A stretch of 64,000 nucleotides of DNA. It comes from Streptomyces sp. NBC_00433. GTDB lineage: Bacteria; Actinomycetota; Actinomycetes; Streptomycetales; Streptomycetaceae. Position 1 is the stretch's first letter, and each line of letters starts with the position of its first letter. Below are positions 27,552-35,234 of this stretch, one piece after another. The stretch covers positions 6,068,501-6,132,500 of the forward strand of contig CP107926.1 in NCBI GenBank assembly GCA_036015235.1, written 5' to 3'. The position numbers and the translations under genes were made by a program. Under the pieces are notes generated by a model. That model did no database searches, was not told the DNA's origin, and worked only from the letters and a program-made list of their open reading frames with translations.

Positions 27552-27574
27552 GGCGGGTCCTTTCGTCGGACGGT

Positions 27575-27634
27575 GTTACCGGCTATGGCCATGTACCGGT
27601 AACCGTTACTTCATGATGGCGGTGCGGCGGTAAC
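27575..27634. promoter_or_regulatory. double operator of GTTAC/GTAAC half-sites, with promoter of the CGNR gene
   Basis: Four half-sites occur: GTTAC 27575-27579, GTAAC 27599-27603, GTTAC 27605-27609 and GTAAC 27630-27634. The first pair forms an almost full palindrome with 8-base arms (GTTACCGG / CCGGTAAC) and central ATGGCCAT. The second pair coincides with the promoter TTACTT (27607-27612), an 18-bp spacer and TAACGT (27631-27636). The arrangement suggests an autorepressing dimer bound twice. Confidence 0.6.
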
Positions 27635-27643
27635 GTGGCAAGG

Positions 27644-28210
27644 GTGGAGCAGCCCGGAGTACGCGATCCCGCGCCCGATCCGCTGCGGCTCGTGCAGGAC
27701 CTGGTCAACACCGCGGACCTGGAGGGCGGCAGCGAGGAGCTGCGCACCGCGCAGGAGGCCGCGGCCTGGGCGCGCGGGAGGGGCCTGTCGGGGCGCGGCT
27801 ACGACGCGGACGCCCTCGCCGACGTCCTGACGCTGCGGGAGGCCCTGCGGGACGTCTGCGCGGCCCACGCGGGCACCGACGTCCCCGCCGCCACCGCGGC
27901 CGCCCTGGATCGGCTGCTGGCCCGCGCGCCCCTGCGGCTGGCCGTCGACACCGAGGGCCGCGCGACCGTACGCCCCGCCGACGGGCTCACCGGCGCCGGC
28001 GAGATGGCCGCCGCGGTCGCCGCGGCCGTCGTGCGGGCGACCGCCGACGGCACCTGGCCGCGGCTCAAGGCCTGCGCCGCCGACACCTGCCGCTGGGTCT
28101 ACTACGACCGCAGCCCGGCGGGCCGCAGCCGCTGGTGCACGATGGCGATCTGCGGCAGCCGGGCCAAGATGCGGACCTACCGGAAGAACAGCAGGCCGGA
28201 AGCGGGCTGA
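27644..28210 (+). CDS. CGNR zinc-finger (ABATE-domain) transcription regulator
   Basis: The 188-aa protein has an N-terminal ABATE ligand-binding region (PDPLRLVQDLVNTADLEGG onward) and a C-terminal CGNR-type zinc finger CAADTCRWVYYDRSP with RWCTMAICGSRAKMRTYR; four Cys in two pairs bind Zn. The family is thought to regulate stress or catabolic genes. The GTG at 27644 is preferred because TAACGT ends seven bases before it. A GTG at 27635 overlaps the -10 box. It probably controls itself and the divergent VOC gene through the shared operators. Confidence 0.85.
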   Translation: MEQPGVRDPAPDPLRLVQDLVNTADLEGGSEELRTAQEAAAWARGRGLSGRGYDADALADVLTLREALRDVCAAHAGTDVPAATAAALDRLLARAPLRLAVDTEGRATVRPADGLTGAGEMAAAVAAAVVRATADGTWPRLKACAADTCRWVYYDRSPAGRSRWCTMAICGSRAKMRTYRKNSRPEAG

Positions 28211-28239
28211 CCCGCACGGCCCGCCCGGACCCGGGCTCC

Positions 28240-29580
28240 TTACGCCTGCGGGCGGCCCATCGCGCGATAGGTCCAGCCGGCCTTCCGCCACACCGCCGGG
28301 TCAAGCGCGTTGCGGCCGTCGAGCACCGCGCGGCCGCGCGCCACGTCGGCCAGCTCGCCCGGGTCGAGCTCGCGGAATTCCCGCCACTCGGTCAGGTGCA
28401 GCACTATGTCGGCGCCGCGGACCGCGTCCAGCGCGGTCGGGGCGTAGCCGAGGGTGGGGAAGAGCGAGCGGGCGTTGTCCATGCCCTTGGGGTCGTAGAC
28501 GGTCACCTGGCCGCCCTGCAGCTGGATCTGGCCGGCCACATTGAGCGCGGGGGAGTCCCGTACGTCGTCGGAGTCGGGCTTGAAGGTCGCGCCGAGCACC
28601 GCGACCCGGCGGCCGAGGAAGCCGCCGCCCAGTGCCTCGCGGGCCATCTCCACCATGTGGGTGCGGCGCCGCATGTTGATCGAGTCGACCTCGCGCAGGA
28701 AGGTCAGCGCCTGGTCGGCGCCCAGCTCGCCGGCCCTGGCCATGAAGGCGCGGATGTCCTTGGGCAGGCAGCCGCCGCCGAAGCCGATGCCGGCCCGCAG
28801 GAATTTGCGGCCGATCCGGTCGTCGTGGCCGATGGCCTCGGCGAGCTTGGCCACGTCGCCGCCGGCCGCCTCGCTGACCTCGGCCATGGCGTTGATGAAG
28901 GAGATCTTCGTGGCGAGGAAGGCGTTCGCCGCGGTCTTGACCAGCTCGGCCGTCGGATAGTCGGTGGCGATGAAAGGCGTGCCTTCTGCGACGGGCTTGG
29001 CGTAAACCTCCCGCAGGAGGGATTCGGCGCGCTCGCTTGTCACGCCCACCACGATCCGGTCCGGGTGCAGGGTGTCCTGCACCGCGAAGCCCTCGCGCAG
29101 GAACTCCGGATTCCACGCCAGCTCAGCGCCCGCGCCCGCCGGTGCCAGCTCGGCCAGCAGCGCCGCCAGCCGGGCCGCGCTGCCCACCGGCACGGTGGAC
29201 TTGCCGACCACCAGCGCGGGCCGCCGCAGGTGCGGGGCCAGCATCGAGAAGGCGCGGTCCACGTAGCTCATGTCGCAGGCGTATTCGCCCTGCTTCTGCG
29301 GGGTGTTGACGCACACGAAGTGCACGTCGCCGAATTCGGCGACCTCCTCCCACGAAAGGGTGAAGCGCAGCCGCCCGCTGGAGCCCTCGATCCCGGCCAC
29401 GTGCTGGGCGAGCAGCTCTTCGAGCCCCGGCTCGAACATCGGCACCCGGCCCTGCGACAGCATCTCGATCTTGCGCGGTTCGATGTCGAGGGCGAGCACG
29501 TCGAAGCCGAGTTCGGCCATGGCGGCGGCGTGGGTGGCGCCGAGGTAGCCGGTACCGATGACGGTGAGCTTGAGAGGCAT
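28240..29580 (-). CDS. UDP-glucose 6-dehydrogenase (UDP-glucose/GDP-mannose dehydrogenase family)
   Basis: The 446-aa enzyme oxidises a nucleotide sugar to its uronate with NAD. The Rossmann motif VIGTGYLGATHAAAMAELG is at the start, VGKSTVPVG (about 125) and the catalytic-cysteine block GFGGGCLPKDIRAF (about 255-268) follow, and KPDSDDVRDSPALN and a terminal EWREFRELDP close the fold. It would supply UDP-glucuronate or similar for envelope glycans. TATGCT ends seven bases before the ATG (leaderless). It is divergent from the first LCP gene, consistent with an envelope-polymer role. Confidence 0.92.
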   Translation of the reverse strand: MPLKLTVIGTGYLGATHAAAMAELGFDVLALDIEPRKIEMLSQGRVPMFEPGLEELLAQHVAGIEGSSGRLRFTLSWEEVAEFGDVHFVCVNTPQKQGEYACDMSYVDRAFSMLAPHLRRPALVVGKSTVPVGSAARLAALLAELAPAGAGAELAWNPEFLREGFAVQDTLHPDRIVVGVTSERAESLLREVYAKPVAEGTPFIATDYPTAELVKTAANAFLATKISFINAMAEVSEAAGGDVAKLAEAIGHDDRIGRKFLRAGIGFGGGCLPKDIRAFMARAGELGADQALTFLREVDSINMRRRTHMVEMAREALGGGFLGRRVAVLGATFKPDSDDVRDSPALNVAGQIQLQGGQVTVYDPKGMDNARSLFPTLGYAPTALDAVRGADIVLHLTEWREFRELDPGELADVARGRAVLDGRNALDPAVWRKAGWTYRAMGRPQA

Positions 29581-29680
29581 GGGCCAGAGCATAGTCGGCA
29601 CCGGGTGGGCCAAAAGGGGGGTGCGCGCAGGTCGGCGGGTCCACAATGCGGTGACTGGTCCGAAGGGGTGGGAATCCGGG

Positions 29681-30964
29681 GTGGGGGGCCGATCGTGGCT
29701 GGTGGCGACGACGACAGAGCCGGCGCGGCGGGGGGCAGCGGAGCCGCCCGCCGCACCCGCGGCCGAAGGCGTGGCGGAATCGGGTGACAAGGCCGAGCCG
29801 GGGCACATACCCGAGCCGGGCGGTGCACCGGAGGCTGCTGAGCCGTCCGAGTGGTTGTCGGAGCCGCCGGGAGGAATCGAGCCGCCCTCCGAGCCGCCGG
29901 GTAGACCCGAGCCGCCCGCGCACCGCCGCGCCCGGATCCGCCGCCGCACCCGCCGCGTGCTGTACGGATCGCTCGTCCTGCTGTGCACCGGCGCCCTGCT
30001 GATCGCCGGCACCGGCTACTGGGCCTACGAGCACTACACCGGCCGCGTCCAGCGCATCCCGCACGCCTTCCCCACCGATCTGCCGGCCGGCGCGCTCCCG
30101 CCGCCGTCGAGGAGCGGCAGCCAGACCTTCCTGCTGGTCGGTGTGGACTCCCGCTCCGACCTGCCCACCACCGGCAAGGACGCCGAGGCGCCGGAATGGA
30201 GGCGGGGCGCCCAGCGCAGCGACACGGTGATGCTGGTGCACCTGCCCGCCGACCACAAGCACGCCTACGTCGTCTCGCTGCCCCGCGACTCCTGGGTGGA
30301 CATCCCCGGCCACGGCATGGCCAAGCTGAACGCCGCCTTCTCCTGGGGCGGCCCACCGCTGCTGATCGACACGGTGCAGCGGCTGACGAAGGTCAGGGTC
30401 GACCACCTGGCGGTCATCGACTGGAGCGGCTTCAAGAAGCTCACCGACGCGGTCGGCGGCGTCGATGTCACCGTCGACAGCACGGTCTCGCGCCGCAACG
30501 GCCCCGGCGGGGTGTGGACCGCGGGCCGGCACCACATGAACGGCGACGACGCGCTGGACTACGTACGCGAGCGCTACGGCCTGCCCAACGGCGACCTCGA
30601 CCGCACCCACCGGCAGCAGAACTTCCTGCGGGCGGTGCTGTCGAAGACGCTCTCCGGCGGCACGGCGGCCAATCCGCTCAAGCTCAAGCGCACCCTGGAC
30701 CAGGTCACCTCCGTGGTGAGCGTGGACGACCGGCTGTCCGACGGCGCGCTGCGCGACCTGGCGTGGGACATGCGCTCGGTGCGCGCCTCGGACATGGCCT
30801 TCATGAACGCGCCCGTCGCGGGCTTCGACACCATCGACAAGCAGTCCGTCGTCCTGCTCGACGGCAACGGCGGCGCCGAGCTGTGGGAGGCGATGCGCAA
30901 CGACACCCTGGCGGGTTTCATGGCCACCCACAGCCTCGACACGCTCGGCACCCGGGTGTCGTGA
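29681..30964 (+). CDS. LytR-CpsA-Psr (LCP) family protein, copy 1
   Basis: The 427-aa protein from GTG 29681 (GAAGGGG 12 bases upstream; a GTG at 29702 is possible) has a roughly 85-residue Pro/Glu-rich cytoplasmic tail, a TM near 90-112, and an external LCP domain with all catalytic blocks: LLVGVDSRSD, QRSDTVMLV, SLPRDSW, KLNAAF, DYVRERYG and DLDRTHRQQNFL. LCP proteins transfer lipid-linked glycopolymers to peptidoglycan. No LytR_C domain follows. It is divergent from the UDP-glucose dehydrogenase gene. Older names call such proteins LytR transcriptional regulators, which the TM topology contradicts. Confidence 0.88.
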   Translation: MGGRSWLVATTTEPARRGAAEPPAAPAAEGVAESGDKAEPGHIPEPGGAPEAAEPSEWLSEPPGGIEPPSEPPGRPEPPAHRRARIRRRTRRVLYGSLVLLCTGALLIAGTGYWAYEHYTGRVQRIPHAFPTDLPAGALPPPSRSGSQTFLLVGVDSRSDLPTTGKDAEAPEWRRGAQRSDTVMLVHLPADHKHAYVVSLPRDSWVDIPGHGMAKLNAAFSWGGPPLLIDTVQRLTKVRVDHLAVIDWSGFKKLTDAVGGVDVTVDSTVSRRNGPGGVWTAGRHHMNGDDALDYVRERYGLPNGDLDRTHRQQNFLRAVLSKTLSGGTAANPLKLKRTLDQVTSVVSVDDRLSDGALRDLAWDMRSVRASDMAFMNAPVAGFDTIDKQSVVLLDGNGGAELWEAMRNDTLAGFMATHSLDTLGTRVS

Positions 30965-31028
30965 AGGCGCGCGCGTACGGCGGGCCCCTGTCGGGAAGGT
31001 CACGTAGGCCTGATCATGGACGCGGCCC

Positions 31029-31058
31029 TAGGATTGTACGGTTACTTAACGGTAGTTA
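31029..31058 (+). promoter_or_regulatory. acyl-CoA dehydrogenase promoter and TAAC-GGTA-GTTA operator
   Basis: TAGGAT (31029-31034) is a perfect -10 box. TAAC-N4-GTTA (31047-31058) lies just after the expected transcription start, before the GGGAGTGAG ribosome binding site. A TetR-type repressor responding to acyl-CoA is the most natural candidate. Confidence 0.5.
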
Positions 31059-31077
31059 GCATCGGGAGTGAGACTCT

Positions 31078-32238
31078 GTGGCCGGATCCTCCGACTTCGA
31101 CCTTTTCCGGACCTCCGAAGAGCACGACATGCTGCGGGACGCCGTGCGTTCCCTCGCCGAGGCGAAGATCGCCCCCTTCGCCGCCGAGGTGGACGAGCAG
31201 GGCCGCTTCCCGCAGGAGGCGCGAGAAGCGCTGGAGGCCAACGACCTGCACGCGGTGCACGTCCCCGAGGCGTACGACGGATCGGGCGCCGACGCGCTGT
31301 CCACCGTCATCGTGATCGAGGAGATCGCCCGGGTCTGCGCGTCCTCCTCGCTCATCCCCGCGGTCAACAAGCTCGGCTCGCTCCCGGTGCAGCTGTCCGG
31401 CTCGGAGGAGCTGAAGACGAAGTATCTCGGCGCCCTCGCCCGCAAGGAGGGGATGTTCTCCTACGCCCTGTCGGAGCCCGAGGCCGGCTCGGACGCGGCG
31501 GGCATGAAGACCCGGGCCATACGCGACGGCGACTTCTACGTGCTCAACGGCGTCAAGCGCTGGATCACCAACGCCGGGGTGTCCGACTTCTACACCGTCA
31601 TGGCGGTGACCGACCCCGACAAGCGCTCCAAGGGCATCTCGGCCTTCGTGGTGGAGAAGGGCGACGAGGGCGTCTCCTTCGGCGCCCCGGAGAAGAAGCT
31701 CGGCATCAAGGGCTCGCCGACCCGCGAGGTCTACTTCGACAACGTCCGCATCCCCGCCGACCGCATCATCGGCGAGGAGGGCACCGGCTTCGCCACCGCG
31801 ATGAAGACCCTGGACCACACCCGCGTCACCATCGCCGCCCAGGCCCTCGGCATCGCCCAGGGCGCGCTGGACTACGCCAGGGGATATGTGGCCGAGCGCA
31901 GGCAGTTCGGCAAGGCCATCGCCGAATTCCAGGGCATCCAGTTCATGCTGGCCGACATGGCCATGAAGCTGGAGGCCGCCCGCCAGCTCACCTACGCCGC
32001 CGCGGCCAGGTCGGAGCGCTCCGACTCCGACCTCACCTTCTTCGGCGCCGCCGCCAAGTGCTACGCCTCGGACGTGGCCATGTCGGTCACCACCGACGCC
32101 GTCCAACTCCTCGGCGGATACGGGTACACACGCGACTATCCGGTCGAGCGGATGATGCGCGACGCCAAGATCACCCAGATCTACGAGGGCACCAACCAGG
32201 TCCAGCGGATCGTCATGGCGCGCAACCTGCCCGCGTAG
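31078..32238 (+). CDS. acyl-CoA dehydrogenase (FadE25-type)
   Basis: The 386-aa flavoenzyme introduces the alpha-beta double bond in acyl-CoA. It shows FSYALSEPEAGSDAAGMKTRA (FAD/substrate segment), WITNAG, GIKGSPTREVYFD, AERRQFGKAIAEFQGIQF (signature) and the C-terminal block TQIYEGTNQVQRIVMARNL, whose Glu is the catalytic base. In the conserved actinobacterial block this position corresponds to mycobacterial fadE25. GTG start after GGGAGTGAG. A terminator follows. Confidence 0.95.
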   Translation: MAGSSDFDLFRTSEEHDMLRDAVRSLAEAKIAPFAAEVDEQGRFPQEAREALEANDLHAVHVPEAYDGSGADALSTVIVIEEIARVCASSSLIPAVNKLGSLPVQLSGSEELKTKYLGALARKEGMFSYALSEPEAGSDAAGMKTRAIRDGDFYVLNGVKRWITNAGVSDFYTVMAVTDPDKRSKGISAFVVEKGDEGVSFGAPEKKLGIKGSPTREVYFDNVRIPADRIIGEEGTGFATAMKTLDHTRVTIAAQALGIAQGALDYARGYVAERRQFGKAIAEFQGIQFMLADMAMKLEAARQLTYAAAARSERSDSDLTFFGAAAKCYASDVAMSVTTDAVQLLGGYGYTRDYPVERMMRDAKITQIYEGTNQVQRIVMARNLPA

Positions 32239-32256
32239 CAACTCTGTAACAGCCGC

Positions 32257-32293
32257 CCCACGAAGAGCACCCCAACCGGGTGCTCTTTGTGGG
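32257..32293 (+). terminator. intrinsic terminator after the acyl-CoA dehydrogenase gene
   Basis: CCCACGAAGAGCACCC pairs with GGGTGCTCTTTGTGGG (16 bp, one mismatch) over a 5-nt loop, followed by TTTGGGG. Confidence 0.75.
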
Positions 32294-32443
32294 TTTGGGG
32301 TCGAGTTGTGGTCGGTTTGCGCTCAATTGACAAGCGTGCACGGGGGCTTGTAGAGGTGTGGGGGCCATCAGCGGGGCGGGGGGCCGCACGGTTCGCTGAC
32401 CGGCTTTTTCCGCGCTTGTGATCCGATCCCGTGAAGGGAAGAC

Positions 32444-33133
32444 GTGTCCATAAACCGCCGCACCGCAATAGCGGTGCGTTCCATCGGCGTTGCCTCCGTC
32501 GCAGCTGCGCTCGCGCTGGGCGTTGCAGGCAACGCGTTCGCATGCAAGATCGGTGACTTCTCCGCCGTCGCCAACTGTGACAAGACGAACGGCAAGGCCA
32601 CCATCGACGTCACGGACGCCGACAGTTCGGGTACGCCCGCGACGGTCACGATCCTCGACAACGGTGTCCAGGTCGCGTCCGGCACCATCGACCACCCGAC
32701 CGCCGATGGCGTCACGGTCTCGATCCCGCTCGCCTGGGCGCCCAGCAAGACGTACACCGTGCACGTCACGGCCGGTCAGCCGGGCAAGAAGGTGCTCGTC
32801 GACGAGGACATCAAGGGCGGCGTGACCACGCCGAGCGAGGCGTGCACCGCCCCGGTCGACAACCCGCCGCCGCCCGTCGACAACCCGCCGCCGGCTGACA
32901 ACCCGCCGCCGAAGGACACGAAGTCGCCCACGCCGACGGCGACCACCACCGCGCCCGCCGCGGCTGTGGCCGACACCAACGCGCCGTCGCCGGCCGGTGG
33001 CACGTCCAACCTCGCCGAGACCGGTGGCGGCAGCAACACCGGCATGATCGCCGGTGTTGCCGCGGTGCTTGTCGCGGCCGGTGGCGGCACGGTCTTCATG
33101 CTGCGCCGTCGCAACCCGGCCGGCCGTCACTGA
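32444..33133 (+). CDS. LAETG-anchored cell-surface protein (sortase substrate)
   Basis: The 229-aa protein has a signal peptide (about 1-33, ending GNAFA before Cys34). Its mature domain of about 90 residues has a beta-sandwich-like pattern (TIDVTDADSSGTPATVTIL) and three cysteines. A Pro/Asp/Asn spacer follows with repeated DNPPP units, then a Thr/Ala/Pro linker. The sorting signal is LAETGG at about 190, a hydrophobic helix and the terminal RRR. The LAxTG form is that recognised by class E sortases of high-GC Gram-positives, which would link it to peptidoglycan. The sortase is not in the window. GTG start after AAGGGAAGAC. The ligand or role is unknown. Confidence 0.88.
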   Translation: MSINRRTAIAVRSIGVASVAAALALGVAGNAFACKIGDFSAVANCDKTNGKATIDVTDADSSGTPATVTILDNGVQVASGTIDHPTADGVTVSIPLAWAPSKTYTVHVTAGQPGKKVLVDEDIKGGVTTPSEACTAPVDNPPPPVDNPPPADNPPPKDTKSPTPTATTTAPAAAVADTNAPSPAGGTSNLAETGGGSNTGMIAGVAAVLVAAGGGTVFMLRRRNPAGRH

Positions 33134-33160
33134 CGTCCGCTCCCCGGCAGATGGCGTAAC

Positions 33161-33219
33161 ACGCCGGACGGCCCCGGCTCCCACCGCGTGATCGCGGGGG
33201 AGCCGGGGCCGTCCGGCGT
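33161..33219. terminator. strong bidirectional terminator
   Basis: Perfect 22-base arms (33161-33182 and 33198-33219) flank a 15-nt loop, between the convergent LAETG and LCP genes. Confidence 0.8.
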
Positions 33220-33241
33220 GTCAGGACGCGGGCCGGTGCGG

Positions 33242-34477
33242 CTACTTGGTCACGGTGACCTTGTCGTCGTCGATCAGCTCGCCGAAGAGCGTCTTCGCCT
33301 TCGTCATGTCCCACTTGACGGCGTCGCCGTCGTTGGAGGTCTGGTAGTTGGCGTTGGCTATCGGCACGGTGATGGAGTTTCCGCTGCCGCCGGTGACGCC
33401 CTTCATGGCCCAGAACATCGACAGGAGATTGCGCAGGCTCATGTTCTTGTCCACGACGAGCGTGTCGAGGCCCGAGCCGATCACCGGGTAGAGCTTGAAG
33501 GGGTTCAGCACCGTCGAGGGCGACGCCGCCTGGTGGGCGAGGGTCGACAGGAACTTCTGCTGGTTGCGCATCCGGCCGAGGTCCTGGTCGGCCTCCTGGT
33601 GGCGCTGCCGGACGAAGGCGAGCGACTGCTGGCCGTTCATCTTCTGGCAGCCGGCGGCGAAGTCCGCGCCCGACGCCTTGTCGTGCAGCGGCTTGTCCAG
33701 GCACATGTTCACACCGCCGAGCGCGTTGACCAGGTTGACGAAGCCGGCGAAGCCGATCTCGGCGTAGTGGTCGATGTGGATGCCGGTGTTGTACTCGATG
33801 GTCCTGGTCAGCAGCTCGGGGCCGCCGTCGGCGTACGCGCGGTTCAGCTTGTGCGTGGATGCCGCGTACCGCTTGTGCGACTGCTGGCCGGTGAAGGCCG
33901 GGATGGTGACGTAGGAGTCGCGCGGCAGGCTCATCATCGTGGTGCCGTTGCTGCCGGTGTGCAGGATCATCATCGAGTCCGTGCGCTGGCCCGCCGCGGC
34001 ACCGGTGTGCAGGTCCTTCTCGTCCTGCTTGGTCAGCCCCTCACGGCTGTCCGAGCCGACGATCAGATAGTTGGTGCCCTTGCCGGCCGCCGGGCGGTCC
34101 TCGACCTTGCTCAGGTCGACCTCGCGCCGCACCTTGGAGTCGGCCCAGAAGTACGTCGACACGGACACCACGAGCAGCACCACGACGAGGCCGAGGGCCG
34201 TGTAGCCGACCTTCCTGCGGGTGCTCCAGCGGGGGGTCCGCGGGGTGTGCGGTCCGGCGCTGCCGGGTCCGCCGGTGGTCGGCGGGCCGTAGCCGTCGCC
34301 TCCGCTGCCGGGCTGCGGGATCGCGCCGGCCGGCAGCCGGTCGCCCTGCGCGGGGCGGCGAGTAGGCTGCGGCGGGACCCCGCCCGAGGCAGCGGCGGCC
34401 CGGCGCGGCGACAGTTCTGGGGGCAGCGGAGGCTCGGAGAGCCTGCGCTGCTCGGTGTCATCGCTCCAACCGTTCAT
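33242..34477 (-). CDS. LytR-CpsA-Psr (LCP) family protein, copy 2
   Basis: The 411-aa protein starts MNGWSDDTEQRR, chosen because CACACT ends seven bases upstream (leaderless). The N-terminal 110 residues are Pro/Gly-rich and cytoplasmic, then one TM (VGYTALGLVVVLLVVSVSTYF), then an LCP domain with LIVGSDSREG, QRTDSMMIL, SLPRDSYV, KLNRAY, LAFVRQRHQEADQDLGRM and RNQQKFL. All catalytic arginines and aspartates are present, and there is no LytR_C domain. It is divergent from the thioesterase gene. Confidence 0.88.
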   Translation of the reverse strand: MNGWSDDTEQRRLSEPPLPPELSPRRAAAASGGVPPQPTRRPAQGDRLPAGAIPQPGSGGDGYGPPTTGGPGSAGPHTPRTPRWSTRRKVGYTALGLVVVLLVVSVSTYFWADSKVRREVDLSKVEDRPAAGKGTNYLIVGSDSREGLTKQDEKDLHTGAAAGQRTDSMMILHTGSNGTTMMSLPRDSYVTIPAFTGQQSHKRYAASTHKLNRAYADGGPELLTRTIEYNTGIHIDHYAEIGFAGFVNLVNALGGVNMCLDKPLHDKASGADFAAGCQKMNGQQSLAFVRQRHQEADQDLGRMRNQQKFLSTLAHQAASPSTVLNPFKLYPVIGSGLDTLVVDKNMSLRNLLSMFWAMKGVTGGSGNSITVPIANANYQTSNDGDAVKWDMTKAKTLFGELIDDDKVTVTK

Positions 34478-34594
34478 GTCCGTCAGTGTGCCCGGCTGCG
34501 GCGTGGGACCTTGAATCCAGGGCGGTTCTGTAGCAGATCCGATGCATTCGGCCACGGGCCGCAGCGGTTTCGTAACGGACATAAAGTGGCTGTC
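34478..34594. promoter_or_regulatory. divergent leaderless promoters for LCP copy 2 and thioesterase
   Basis: On the minus strand CACACT (34490-34485) lies seven bases before the LCP ATG. On the plus strand TAAAGT (34582-34587) lies seven bases before the thioesterase ATG. No -35 boxes are clear. Confidence 0.45.
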
Positions 34595-35203
34595 ATGATC
34601 GAATCATCCGCAGGCTCCGGCACCCCGGGAGATCCTGCCGCCTCCCAGGTCCACCAAGCGCCGGACATCGCGCGGGTCCCGGTGATCCCGGGCAAGCCGA
34701 CGTCCGCCGCCCGGATCACGCTCTCGCACATCATGAGCGCCCACGACACCAACCTGCTGGGCACGGTCCACGGCGGCGTGGTGATGAAACTGGTCGACGA
34801 CGCCGCGGGAGCGGTCGCCGGGCGGCACTCCGAGGGACCCGCGGTGACCGGAGCGATGGACGAGATGGCCTTCCTCGAACCGGTCAGGGTCGGCGACCTG
34901 CTCCAGGTGAAAGCCCAGGTCAACTGGACCGGGAAGACCTCCATGGAGGTCGGCGTCCGGGTCGTCGCCGAGCGCTGGAACGAGGCGGGGCGGCCCGCCA
35001 AGCAGGTCGCGAGCGCCTATCTGGTCTTCGTCGCCGTGGACGCCGAGGGCCACCCGCGCCGGGTGCCGCCGGTCCTGCCGGAGACCGCGCAGGACCGGCG
35101 CCGCTGGCAGGAGGCGCAGATCCGCCGCACGCACCGGCTGGCCCGCCGCCGGGCGATCCTGGAGCTGCGCAGGGAGCGGGCGGCCGAGGGCCTGGACGAC
35201 TGA
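34595..35203 (+). CDS. acyl-CoA thioesterase (hotdog fold)
   Basis: The 202-aa hotdog-fold protein of the YciA/BFIT type has ITLSHIMSAHDTNLLGTVHGG (about 38-58) with the catalytic-region Asn/Gly, then VMKLVDDAAGAVAGRH, GDLLQVKAQVNWTG and a basic C-terminal helix of Arg-rich repeats (about 165-195) that looks RNA- or membrane-interacting but is common in this actinobacterial group. It hydrolyses acyl-CoA esters. ATG 34595 is fixed by the -10 box seven bases upstream. It lies near the acyl-CoA dehydrogenase gene, but is divergent from an LCP gene. Confidence 0.88.
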   Translation: MIESSAGSGTPGDPAASQVHQAPDIARVPVIPGKPTSAARITLSHIMSAHDTNLLGTVHGGVVMKLVDDAAGAVAGRHSEGPAVTGAMDEMAFLEPVRVGDLLQVKAQVNWTGKTSMEVGVRVVAERWNEAGRPAKQVASAYLVFVAVDAEGHPRRVPPVLPETAQDRRRWQEAQIRRTHRLARRRAILELRRERAAEGLDD

Positions 35204-35234
35204 CGCCGGCGGCGCACGCTGCCCGGTCCGGGCG

